A stretch of DNA of 64,000 nt, taken from positions 3,782,001-3,846,000 of the forward strand of contig JAPNXP010000005.1 of assembly GCA_028753945.1 (NCBI GenBank), in the 5' to 3' direction. The translations under genes and the position numbers were made by a program. This DNA comes from Hexactinellida sp. DTS-2022 (Eukaryota; Porifera; Hexactinellida). Of this stretch, positions 13,121 through 23,287 are shown one piece after another (within the stretch, counting starts at the first letter, position 1; each line of letters starts with the position of its first letter). The notes beneath the pieces are model-generated. The model saw nothing but the letters and a program-made list of their open reading frames with translations. It had not been told where the DNA came from and ran no database searches.

Positions 13121-15585
13121 AGGGACGTCGCCACTGGGCATGGAGGGCAATGCCCCCCCCAGGTAAAACTATTTGTAACTATTTCATTGTTCTGATCCAT
13201 TAATGCTATAAATTCAATTCAATGAATTCACACTTGCCAATCATTTGAGTCATATCCCTGTACGAGGCTCCAATTTTTCACTGTACATTGGTCAAGATCC
13301 ATGGACATTGGACACCCCAAATCTTTTTCTCGCTCGCTGCTCTCGCTCGTCTAAGAAGTAAATTTACGCTTATACAGACACAAATTACACTTTACAAAGC
13401 AATGTATTATGTGTGTCAAGATATACGATCATGTTCTTTATTAATATTGAATTTGACATAATCCAAAATAATCATTTAGGATCGGAGATAATATTTAATT
13501 ATATAGACTGTACAGGGAATTCCTGTACGCTTGAATAGGGATTGTTAATTTACACAAAACAAACTGCTATGTTTTGAAGGTGTAGGCATTTTTTAGGTAT
13601 TATTCGACAGACAATAAAAAAAAATTCCAAACTAGCAAGCAGATACAAATTTAATACATCCCTGAGCGCCTGGACAGAACCAGGGACTTCTTTAATATAG
13701 GGACTGTAAACTTCGTTCTACGGTAAAATTAGCGTAGGCCTAAAACAGTATTGTTACTTATTGATATCCCGTAATCCGCTAATGCTAGACATAGGAAATG
13801 TATTATTGTCGTATAGGAAGTCATATTTTGGGAGTCCAACGGTAATATTGGTTTATCGAAAATATTTGTGGAATGTAAGTTATGCGATTTTCACACCCTT
13901 CCATATATGGTAATATTGTTAAAATCTCGAGATTACTTAGCTTTATACATATGAAATGTATCATTTTCGTACAGGAAATCATATTTTGGGAGTCCAACGG
14001 TAATATTGGTTTATCGAAAATATTTGTGGAATGTAAGTTATACGATTCTCACACCTTTCCATATATGGTAATATTGTTAAAATCTCGAGATTAGTTAGTT
14101 TTATACATATGAAATATATTATTGGCGAATTGGAAATGGGAATTCATATTTAGGGACTCAGTAGATCACATTGATTTACCTAAGGCGTTCCCCTTAGCCT
14201 ATATTATTATTTTGGCACTCTCCATAGGAGGATTGCCCCGACCCTGTTTTGTAGTTTAGCTAATTCTTACATTATTAAAAAATCTTGATAAGTTTCTTTC
14301 AAATCTATATTTAAATCAATGTTGTCCAATAAAATGTATTAAGTGGTGATGAGAAATGGATTTAGGACTACATATTCTGATAAAATTCAAAAAAATTTAA
14401 TACTTTATACATTAATTTCCCAATAACTCTACTGTTATTCAACAGACCGGCTAACTGGTTAATAAAATCTCTAATCGTTAACCGATGTCAGCAACGGTAA
14501 CCGGTTAACCGAATCCAGCCTTGTTGTTTTTTAATAAACAACATAATCACAGATATCTGATATGTAAGTATTAGCTAAACTACAAAACAGGGTCGGGGCA
14601 ATCCTCCTATGGAGAGTGCCAAAATAATAATATAGGCTAATGGGAACGCCTTAGGTAAATCAATGTGATCTACTGAGTCCCTAAATATGAATTCCCATTT
14701 CCCATTCGCCAATAATATATTTCATATGTATAAAACTAACTAATCTCGAGATTTTAACAATATTACCATATATGGAAAGGTGTGAGAATCGTATAACTTA
14801 CATTCCACAAATATTTTCGATAAACCAATATTACCGTTGGACTCCCAAAATATGATTTCCTGTACGAAAATGATACATTTCATATGTATAAAGTTAAGTA
14901 ATCTCGAGATTTTAACAATATTACCATATATGGAAGGGTGTGAAAATCGCATAACTTACATTCCACAAATATTTTCGATAAACCAATATTACCGTTGGAC
15001 TCCCAAATATGACTTCCTATACGACAATAATACATTTCCTATGTCTAGCATTAGCGGATTACGGGATATCAATAAGTAACAATACTGTTTTAGGCCTACG
15101 CTAATTTTACCGTAAAACGAAGTTTACAGTCCCTATATTAAAGAAGTCCCTGACAGAACAAACAAAATGGTTGAAATCCCTATAGTGTACAGAAATCCCT
15201 ATACCGTTGACAGGAATAGACTGTTAGTAATCTAGTTTCACCTTATAGGATATTCCTATTTATTTGGCAATTTTGGTTCTAACTTCCAATCAACAAACCC
15301 AATACATCTTTTACTTTAGAACTTTTACCTGTCAAAATTGACTTTTACCTGTCATTATAGCTAGTAGATATTCTGTAGTATATGCTAGGATTGCTAAATT
15401 CTTGTTACTGTATTTGATTTTTGTAGGTTACTTTTCATAGTTTAGAAAACATTAAACTAGAAAGTTTCACCTCAATTGCCTAGTTTTGGTAACATCAACT
15501 GTTAGATCTAACACCAATATAATGTTCCCCCCCCTGGAAATTTATATGCCCCCCCCCCTAGATTAAAAATCCTGGCGACATCCCT
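13121..15585. mobile_element. MITE with AGGGACGTCGCCA ends, expanded by a nested foldback
   Basis: Ends AGGGACGTCGCCA and TGGCGACATCCCT; the flanks agree only at 6 of 8 bases (GAATGGGA, GAATGACA). Its terminal sequences match the compact 287-bp copy at 27582-27868, so the extra 2 kb are later insertions, chiefly the element at 13681-15151. Confidence 0.65.
13681..15151. mobile_element. Long foldback element, 1.47 kb, 8-bp target duplication
   Basis: Two arms of about 600 bp (13681-14290 and 14575-15151) are near-perfect inverted copies around a 285-bp spacer. Each arm holds a tandem pair of about 165-bp units. Flanks are the exact 8-bp duplication GACAGAAC (13673-13680 and 15152-15159). Ends start (C)AGGGACTTC. 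The spacer contains GGTTAACC-type words. No gene is present; the two mirror-image 70-codon ORFs are a by-product of the palindrome. Confidence 0.88.
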
Positions 15586-15801
15586 GTGAATGACACAATC
15601 ACTTTTAATAATTGAGGCTGAAACAACTCAGTGAGTCTAACCGACTAACCCAGGAATGAATCTTTCCATATAGACTGATCGTTATGTTTTCATGCAACTA
15701 CTGTAGTACACGAAATAGTTAAGTTTTCTGAATCGACCCACTTACAAATCACTTTCTATTCCAACTAGACTACCCAAATGTAATCATTTCTATATAAGAC
15801 T

Positions 15802-16320
15802 GAATTTACTTCGGTACTTGGCTGTATCGATGGTACCTATGTACAAATCGTTGCACCTACAGGTAATGAAGAAATATTAGGACACATGAAGAATGATTCA
15901 ATGAACACTAGATAAATATCCAGGAAATATCTGATGATAATTCGAAGTTCATTGATCTTGTTGAGAAATGGCCAGGAAATATGATTCATTTATTTGGAGA
16001 CAATTGGGAGTAAACCATAAATTTCCAACAATGATTTACCAATTGTAAATGGATTGTTTCTCGGTGACTACTATTTGTCCGTTACGTCCCAACTTATTGA
16101 CTCTCATATGTCCAATATAGCTGCTAGAGTAGAGGATATACAATCGTGCTTTCCTCAAGACTCGCAAAACAATTGAGTATTCCCGTTTTGAATTTGGAAG
16201 AGTCGATGGAAATCATTGCATAGAACGGGAGGAACATTACATTAGGTTTCAATGGTAGTTATAGCAACATTGAATTACATATTGTTAGCATTGCCCATAA
16301 TATATAATGGAAAATCGAAT
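15802..16320 (+). pseudogene. PIF/Harbinger-type transposase remnant
   Basis: Translated across frame changes, the segment shows VLGCIDGTYVQIVAPT (the first catalytic Asp block of DDE_Tnp_4 transposases), KFIDLVEKWPGNMIH and then FLGDYYLSV. The order and spacing match PIF/Harbinger transposases. Stops and frameshifts are frequent, and the C-terminal motifs are faint. It is a fossil inside the large intron of KDZ copy A. Confidence 0.55.
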
Positions 16321-16441
16321 TGTCCCAGAAATCGAAGATATCCAAGAAGATATCCAAAACATATTGATTCTATGACCAGTGGACAACTAGTGCGTCAATT
16401 AGTTATTTAATAATATTTTAATTGGCACATGTACAGGACGC

Positions 16442-16700
16442 CAGGGGCGGCATACCCGGTACGGCTGGTGCGGCGAGCGCCGTACCACTTTTCAGGATAG
16501 TCAGCTTTGCTGTACCACCTAAATTAACAATTCATTGATAATTTAATGATTTAATAATTAATAATAGCAGAATGTTATTCAAATAACTGGTGCAGCGTCG
16601 CCGGACCATATACGAATACCTGGTGCAGCCTCATCGGGCCACATACAAATATTGTAAAATACTCCGCCGTACCACTTTCCTAAAAGACTTGCCGCGCCTG
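16442..16700. mobile_element. hAT-type MITE, 259 bp
   Basis: Ends CAGGGGCGGCATAC and GCCGCGCCTG flanked by the exact 8-bp duplication CAGGACGC (16434-16441 and 16701-16708). Interior has repeated GGTGCGGC/GGTGCAGC words. Confidence 0.88.
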
Positions 16701-17814
16701 CAGGACGCTGATTTATTATGACTAGGGCCTAGTTAGGCTAGTTAGTGACTAGTTAGGCGCTAGCGGTTAGTAGGTTAGGCGCTAGAACTTAGCGCCTAGT
16801 CATTTTTAATAGCTCAAAAAATTTACTGTTTTTAGCCCTAAATTAGGAATAGAAAATTAATTCCTATCGAACAAATGCCCACTATTTGTAACTTATAGGT
16901 AATAAAACAAACAGTACCATTAGTTATTACCTCAAAAAGCTGTGAAGTGGATTTCGGGATAAAGTCATCAGTTCACTAAATTCATAGAGTAATGCGAAAT
17001 GAATGAAATAGTGATTATTTAGGTTTAGTAAAAGAAACCGTTGCCCTTCAAAAACGCTTTGGCAATGACAAGGTCCTCTACATCGAGAACTGTAAACTAA
17101 GTGAATAAAATAGATAAATGAAATCTTGAACAAATTTATATATATACCTTCGTCAATTAGTAGCAAAATATGTATTTCCCTTGAATAAAATTAATTAATT
17201 AACTTAGTTTACCTTTATGTCCTTTAAGGTCAAGAATGTCATTATCCATATAGACTATGCCCCTGTACGTTGTAATGTTGAGTCTTTGAATGCATAGCCA
17301 TTATTACAATCCTTGGCTTCCGGATATAAATCGACTGGTAGAGTGAATCCTTTGGAAAGTTGTTCAGAGTACACTGAAGCCAGATTTTCATCCAATATAT
17401 TTGGAATGAGTAGAGTAGAAATTGTCGAATATTTTTCAGTTGTTGTAATATCTATTGGATTGGTTTCTGCTTCCAAATCCGGAAGAATCTTTTTTAATGT
17501 AGATACTTGTTTGCATTAATTATTGCAACTCTCACATGTCCATTTATTTTCGGTGCAAACGAAACAATGAAAGTAGAATTATCCGTTAAGAAAATAGTTT
17601 TATGATCTATGGAGTAGAAAGTTAGATTGTCCTTCTGGTCTGATAGGGTATTTTCTCGAATTATTTCTGAACAATTTTCAAAAGCTTGGTAGTGATAGCA
17701 TCATTGGTAAGGCATTTCAAGCATACATTCTCTAGTCTATCAATTAGAAATTTTTTCTTCTTAATTTGTAGTTTACATATTTAATTATTCCATTATATTT
17801 AAACATCTATGTTG

Positions 17815-17945
17815 CAGTGCAAACGCGAATGTACACGCGTTCACACCAACTTGTCTGGTGTACACGCGTTCACATGGTGTAAACGCGAGATTTTATTAAG
17901 TTTAGTTAATCTCGCGTTTACACAAGTGCAAACGCGAGATTGGGG
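17815..17945. repeat. Cluster of inverted GTGTACACGCGTT / AAACGCGA words
   Basis: The words GCAAACGCGA, ACACGCGTTCACA and their complements occur several times within 130 bp. They probably form a small MITE or a foldback core. Its position coincides with the end of recognisable KDZ copy A sequence. Confidence 0.4.
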
Positions 17946-17970
17946 ATTTATTATACTTGTGGTTCATTTA

Positions 17971-18977
17971 GCTATACTATTAAAACACAAGCCTGGGTGG
18001 GTGTATATCAGAGATGCAGCGGTCCGGAAATTTCATGGACCGGACCGGACCGTCATGATTTTTTCTGGACAGTCCGGACCGGTCCAGACCGTATGATCAA
18101 AATATTGGATCGGTCTGGACCGGTCCAGACCGATGAACCGGTCCAGACCGATGTACTGGTCCAGACCGTTATATCCCTTATTTGGACCGTTACAGACCGC
18201 AAAGTAGGGTGGATAATTATATCCACTTGTGTTTATAAGATACTTATTACTTATGTGCTTGTAAACAATGGGTAATAACGGATTTGAGCCCGATCGCTTG
18301 TCCAATCTAGGATGAGTCCAGACCGATGAACGGTCCAGACCGTTGAACCGGTCCAGACCGATGGACCGGTCCAGACCGTTATATCGTTAATTTGGACCGG
18401 TCCAGACCGCACTTGAAAACAAGCAGACCGGACCGACCTGAGACCGGTCGGTCCGGTCCGGTCCCGGTCTGGACCGCAGTCCGGTCCAGACCGCTGCATC
18501 TCTGGTGTATATATATGTTTGTTTGTATGTTACGAGTTGATTGAAGAAAGTGGACGGTTTCCAAATGTGATTTTTGGCATATAGGGGTAACTTTTGGCAC
18601 CCGCCAACAAGTTGAGGTTTCCACTCAAAATTTCTCACACCTCGACAAGTTATGACGTCATTGTCACATTTAGAGAACCCTGAAAATTCACTTAATCGCA
18701 AATAATTCGCGCCCTGTACGAGATAAAAATTTGAAAAATTAATACAACATGTACATTTATCATGCGGACACGTTGGTCACACCAGATTACCAATATGCTT
18801 ACTCATTATCGCACGATGACGTAATCATTAAAATTTCACATTGTTAAATTTGACTATTTAGGCCTATTTACGCTTTATAATCAATATTAGGAGTATATAA
18901 ACCACACACCAACCGCGAAGCGGTTGGTGTGTGGTTGTGTTCTTCCGCGAAGCGACCTAGCATGCGAAGCGCGCTAG
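17971..18977 (+). mobile_element. Helitron H1a, non-autonomous
   Basis: The 5' end has CTATACTATTAAAACACAAG. The 3' part has a 15-bp-stem hairpin (CCACACACCAACCGC with a GAA loop), then further GCGAAGC hairpins and CTAG followed by T. CTRR ends with a preceding hairpin and no target duplication define Helitrons. Without the nested MITE (18009-18504) the element is about 0.5 kb and matches H1d (62199-62659) along its length. No Rep/Hel protein is encoded. Confidence 0.85.
18009..18504. mobile_element. hAT-type MITE made of GGACCGGTCCAGACCG arrays
   Basis: Ends CAGAGATGCAGCGGTCCGG and its inverse are flanked by the exact 8-bp duplication GTGTATAT (18001-18008 and 18505-18512). The interior is almost wholly repeats of CGGTCCAGACCG and CCGGTCCAGACCG in both orientations. 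It inserted in Helitron H1a near its 5' end. Confidence 0.9.
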
Positions 18978-20148
18978 TTATAAATAAACCTCATGATGGA
19001 AGTGATTCTGTTATCTACCTGCTTTTACATGATAATCTGTAATTATACCAAAATTGGATCGATAGAGCTTCCATTGTTGAGTTGTTGCCATTATAAGGTG
19101 AATATATTGATTAATTAACGGAATTTCAATTGAAACAGTATTATAATAATGGCTGGTATCTTCTTCAGAATCTTCTTCAGAATTGATTTCACTTTTTCTT
19201 GGGCATAGAAGATCTCAGGCGATTATATTTTTTTGAGAATTAATTAATTGAAAAATATATTACTTACAAAACTCAATTTTAAGATTTTGAGGATTAAAAT
19301 TCGACTAAATTGTTCAAATTGAGGTTGGGATCCTGTAATTCTTAGTGTAGATATAGTAGCCAGGGTAGCCTCTTCTCCTTCGAGCTTAAGTTTTTTCTGT
19401 TTGCAAGTCACTTTTAGAGTAGAAATATCCATACTAGTGTAAAACTATAAGCTCTAAAACAATCTGAGATACAGTTTCCTAATCAGACACACGTTTGGAT
19501 AGGAAATACGTGTCGGATTAATGTGAATTCCGGATAATAGGGGGTCAGATCACGCTTGTTCTACTGTAATGAGATACAAAATTAAATAATTTACATTTCT
19601 TTGGGACTATATTGGATACTATACTTGAACCAAAGTCGATCCATATATCTGATGACAAAGATGCTAGCAATCGTAAAGAATGCCAAATTGTAGGCACATG
19701 TTGTGTACTTTTCAATATCCTATGCAGATTGTTAGGCGCATGCGCCCAGGTGGTTAGGCGCATGCGCCCAGATAGATAGGCGCATGCGCTCAGTACTTTA
19801 TAATATATGATAAAAGGATATATATATATATGATATCACTACAAGATATACGATGAAAATATCACTTCAATCCAAGTGATATGATACTGATTAATATATC
19901 TCGATTTGAAAAAAAATAGATATGATATATATATCATGGTATATTCAAAGCCCTGGGGGCAACCATTCAATTCCTGTACTTTTGAACTTATTATTAATCA
20001 AAGGTCATCTAAAATTAAAGGGGGTTGTAACCCCCCCACCCATAAACCTGGATCCGTCGCTGTTTATTACATTACATTTTGTCGTTATGTAATGGTTATA
20101 ACAAGCTACCGTCTGCCTACGCGCGTCCTTACATTTTGTACTCGGACT
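18978..20148. other. No gene recognised; GGCGCATGCGCC triplet at 19732-19795
   Basis: This interval has no supported coding sequence. A threefold tandem of about 22 bp containing TTAGGCGCATGCGCCCAG lies at 19732-19795. The word is built like the GGCGCTAGCGCC ends of the element at 10093-16810. AT-rich ATATAT runs follow at 19800-19940. Confidence 0.5.
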
Positions 20149-20285
20149 CAGGGGCGGATTGGGCCACCGGGACACCGGGATAATGCCCGCTGGATCGATG
20201 GGCTGTGGATCGGTGGGCCGGTGGATTCGGGCAGTGGCCCAGTTTCGGGAATTTGCCAGGGCCGCCTAAGTATTATCCGCCCCTG
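20149..20285. mobile_element. hAT-type MITE, 137 bp
   Basis: Ends CAGGGGCGGATTGGG and TATCCGCCCCTG flanked by the exact 8-bp duplication CTCGGACT (20141-20148 and 20286-20293). Confidence 0.9.
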
Positions 20286-20351
20286 CTCGGACTAGTGGTT
20301 CGCTTATATTTTAAAACATATTCCTTTTCAAATAAATTTCCGGGTCTATTT

Positions 20352-20478
20352 CATAGGCGTAGCACGCGGTCCGGCCCAGTTCTTATTTGCTGTAACTATA
20401 TTATATAAGAGGGTTGAGTTTTGGCCGGACCACTTTCAAATGTTTTGCCGGAGACATTCCAGATCCGTGCTACGCCCC
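20352..20478. mobile_element. MITE-like inverted repeat with TAGGCGTAGCACG ends
   Basis: Ends TAGGCGTAGCACGCGG and CCGTGCTACGCCCCTG bound about 130 bp containing GGTCCGGCC and its inverse. The flanks do not form a clear duplication. Confidence 0.6.
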
Positions 20479-20479
20479 T

Positions 20480-21386
20480 GTGTTTAAATGCAGCCTTATT
20501 GGAGCACGTAACATTATAACTAACTGTGTATCAGTGAATCCCAATTTTTCTCATCTGTGGACCCACAAAGACGTATTGTATGTCCTATGGACCCTAACTT
20601 TAGGTTTAAATAGGGATGAAGTAACTTAGTTACCAAGTTACTAATAGTAATTATCCAATTGAAATTTATTGACTGAATACAGCCTAGCTCTACAATATAT
20701 TATTTACAAATTATTATTTGAAAGTAATATTTCGGATATTATCTGGGGGAATTTAGTATTTTTAACGGATTTATCGAGACAAAGTCTATCTAAGCTATAC
20801 TTGGGATAATTATTAATTAATTAATTAATTAATTAATAGTAATAACTTGGCAGAAATTTGTAAATTGTTGTTATTAATATGAGTTTATTATGTCAAGATT
20901 AATATTCCATTGTACATTAGAAAGATTACAATTAAATACTATATATCTAAGTTTATGCAGAACTCTAAAATGTGTGAGATTTAATGCATAAAACATTGTA
21001 CATCCAAAGTAACTAAATATACATTAGTAGAGATAATAGTTAAATTCTGTGGGATTCACAAGTTGCCTCCTCAAATTTGCAGTTCCTCCATATCTCCATT
21101 TACTTTTCGTTGTGCACTTGTCTCGTACTAACACTGCTACAAGATGTATATTGAATATAATCATCATTAGAAAGAAAGTACACAAAATTATCTCTTCCAT
21201 AAGTTCCATTACCACTGATGTGTATTCATATCCATGGTAAATTGGGTAAATTAAATGGGATACCGACATTTCGTAACACGACAATTCGTAACATTAGATA
21301 TATCTAATTAGTAATTACTCATTCTATTATTTAATTTAAATAGTTAGTACTTTATTATTAAGTAGTATAATGTAGTGGAAAATAAA
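20480..21386. other. No gene recognised; AT-rich with a TTAA run at 20811-20838
   Basis: Only short ORFs without recognisable domains are found. An (ATTA)n run sits at 20811-20838. Confidence 0.5.
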
Positions 21387-22250
21387 TTAGTCAGGTCCAA
21401 TACTAAAGTGGTACGATACTCCTCTTAGAAATTCCATTCTGGGGCGGTGCGAATAACTAAGAATTAGATTTTTCAGGGCTCTTTCATTATCTTTGACTGC
21501 TTTCCGTTTTACTGGTTGGTCCCCAGCAAGGTACTTGGCTTGCCTCACTTCTACTAATCCTTGTTCCCCCTTGAGTGCAGAAATAAATTTCCAAATAGTG
21601 GGATGGTGGCAACCCACAGTGCAATTAAAGCTCCGGTGCCATGCTTCCACCGCATTTGTTGTTCGAGGGATCCCTAGGACTGTATCAAAATGGTAATTCC
21701 ATATACCAATTGGAAACAATGGCTGTTGGTATGCCCCACCAGGTAACCTTCCTCCTATATAGGTCCTCTCGAAGTACTCAATTAATTGATCCGCCTGAGG
21801 AGTAGGGAGCTGGGATGCCACTTCAGCAAACAGGCTGGGGACTTCGAAAGGATCTGCAAATGCCAGAGATGCTATCATTCTAATACTTATAGCGAATTCT
21901 TGATCATTCGAATATAGTGTCTGCAACCCTACTGCTTGGACTTTCCGCCATATATTCTGGGTGAGATGAAAAAAGCATCCTTTAACAGTAGAGTTAGGCC
22001 ATGTCTGCTGAAAACTGTTAATAGCAGCCTTCTCAAAGTACATCAGCATATCTTTTGGGTGGGCTTGCGGACAAAGAAGCTGCACCTGTTGCCACATTCT
22101 TTTATATGTTGCTTCCGATTTGTTGGGGAGTAAAATAAAAATACTTGGCAACAAATGGCCATCTTTCAGCAAATCAGGGCCTCCTCGAAGAGCATTACAT
22201 ATACTTGTGTGAAAAGTAGAGGAGCCGTCCTAAAAGTACCATCAGCCATG
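21387..22250 (-). pseudogene. MULE (Mutator-like) transposase fragment
   Basis: The 261-codon ORF 21387-22172 has the MULE core: FILLPNKSEATYKRMW, then YFEKAAINSF, KGCFFHLTQNIWRKVQ (Cys/His motif), FERTYIGG, PRTTNAVEAWHRSFN and HHPTIWKFISALKGEQG. These match animal MULE transposases with FLYWCH-type N-termini. Upstream, in another frame, ADGTFRTAPLLFTQVY extends the match to about 22250, so there is a frameshift near 22170. The N-terminal zinc-finger part is missing. The usual Asp before FE is a Tyr here, so this copy is probably inactive. No TIRs were found around it. Confidence 0.85.
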
Positions 22251-22384
22251 GCCTACTTAATATACGGCTATATATGTCGCCGAGAAGGCCATAAAACAAA
22301 GAGGCCAGTTTCTAATTTTCAAAATGGAGAATTGATCTTTATTCGAATAATTAGCAATGATAGAGCTGAAAAGTGTATTATAAC

Positions 22385-22812
22385 TATATAGGAATATGGT
22401 ATCCAGGTATACATAGCACCCTCCAGAATTGTGATATGTCATCATCTGATGACGTTATGGTTATTTTGGTTGCGAATTATCTTGTTTTTCTAGCATACTT
22501 TTAACATAGTTAAACACGTTATAAATGTTCAAAATTGGAACATGTTTATACCCAGAAGTAGTAGAATTAAATATATCGAAATTATAATTGGAATGTTGAC
22601 ACATTCCTCGGTTGCCATGGAAAATGTATATTTCCTAAAATGTGCCATAACTCAAAAACTATAGATGTTATGTAAACTAGGCTGGTACTGATCTATCCGG
22701 AATAGGTAACTTCCTATTCATCGATAATACATTTTATATGCCTAACTTCAAAGATATTTGAGATAATGAGTGTATTACCTAATAATGAATTAAGTGTTAA
22801 TTATCTCATTAT
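22385..22812. repeat. Half-copy of the Z foldback sequence
   Basis: The sequence from ATAGGAATATGGTATCCAGG to about 22812 follows one arm and the centre of the palindrome at 49603-50253 with scattered differences. It lacks the opposite arm. It lies next to the MULE fragment, and long TIRs are common in MULEs, but a link is not shown. Confidence 0.55.
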
Positions 22813-23046
22813 CTCAAAGTTAAATGGGACTTTAATAATAATATAATATAACAGTATTTAGAACGCTTAAGTGTTAATTATCTCATTATCTTAAAGTTAA
22901 ATGGGACTTTAATAATAATATAATATAACAGTATTTAGAACGCTTTACACTTGTGTCCCAAAGCGTTTACAGTTCAAAAGGATACAGAAATAATTATAGT
23001 ACGTAAGTTAACAGTCCAAAAATATACATTACAGAAATAGAAATGT
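22796..23046. repeat. Tandem 66-76-bp duplication and dispersed 135-bp repeat
   Basis: TTAATTATCTCATTATCT through AACAGTATTTAGAACGCTT is present twice in tandem (about 22796-22862 and 22869-22944). The following 135 bp (22911-23046, with ACACTTGTGTCCCAAAGCG) recur almost unchanged at 30782-30918. The class of this repeat is unknown. Confidence 0.7.
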
Positions 23047-23083
23047 AGTGCATCTTGTTAGCAATCCAAACTATACATTAGAT

Positions 23084-23287
23084 CAGGGGTCGGCAACCCT
23101 AGGCACGCGTGCCACTTATGGCACGCGAAGTGTTTTCCATGGCACGCCAAGTGATTCACCAAACATTTTCCGTGATGACCATATTATGTTTTCTCTAAAA
23201 ATAAATTATGTTTGGCACGCAAGGTCATAAATATGTTGACATTATAGGTAAACTGGCACACATCATTCAAAAGGTTGCCGGTCCCTG
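23084..23287. mobile_element. hAT-type MITE, 204 bp
   Basis: Ends CAGGGGTCGGCAACC and GGTTGCCGGTCCCTG flanked by the exact 8-bp duplication CATTAGAT (23076-23083 and 23288-23295). TIRs of this type are widespread in animal hAT MITEs. The interior repeats GGCACGCG words. Confidence 0.92.

Larger units (their letters stand above)
10093..16810. mobile_element. Outer MITE with TAGGCGCTAGCGCC ends, expanded by nested insertions
   Basis: Inverted ends ATTAAAAATG plus TAGGCGCTA at 10093-10113 and 16780-16810 bracket a region in one intron of copy A. The palindromic word GGCGCTAGCGCC or parts of it recur at both ends. The original element was probably short; the 6.7 kb between the ends is mostly made of the nested elements listed below. 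No target duplication was identified. Confidence 0.5.
6640..17720 (-). pseudogene. KDZ transposon copy A: KDZ transposase, decayed and dispersed
   Basis: Minus-strand fragments match the transposase of copy B in the same order. 17255-17700 and about 16929-17100 hold the N-terminal cysteine region (SRCRGPCHCQS, then EFSELMTLSRNPLHSFLR). 9761-10076 encodes the segment with TFTCPKCQ and DVIIIDGIMMG. 7376-7576 and 6728-7249 hold remnants of the core (HQRFSPGLF; NLNSQIC). Stops and frame changes are many. The coding is split by the hAT MITE at 7907-9752 and by a 6.9-kb intron (about 10078-16928) full of later insertions. No function is expected. Confidence 0.75.

Noticed and set aside
13882-14952. 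Two nearly identical 70-codon ORFs on opposite strands (13882-14094 and 14740-14952)
   Set aside because: They are mirror images created by the foldback arms of the element 13681-15151; no domain and no independent support.
18009-18504. CRISPR-like regular repeats (GGTCCAGACCG)
   Set aside because: Units differ in orientation and spacing, and the block has TIRs and an 8-bp duplication; it is a MITE.
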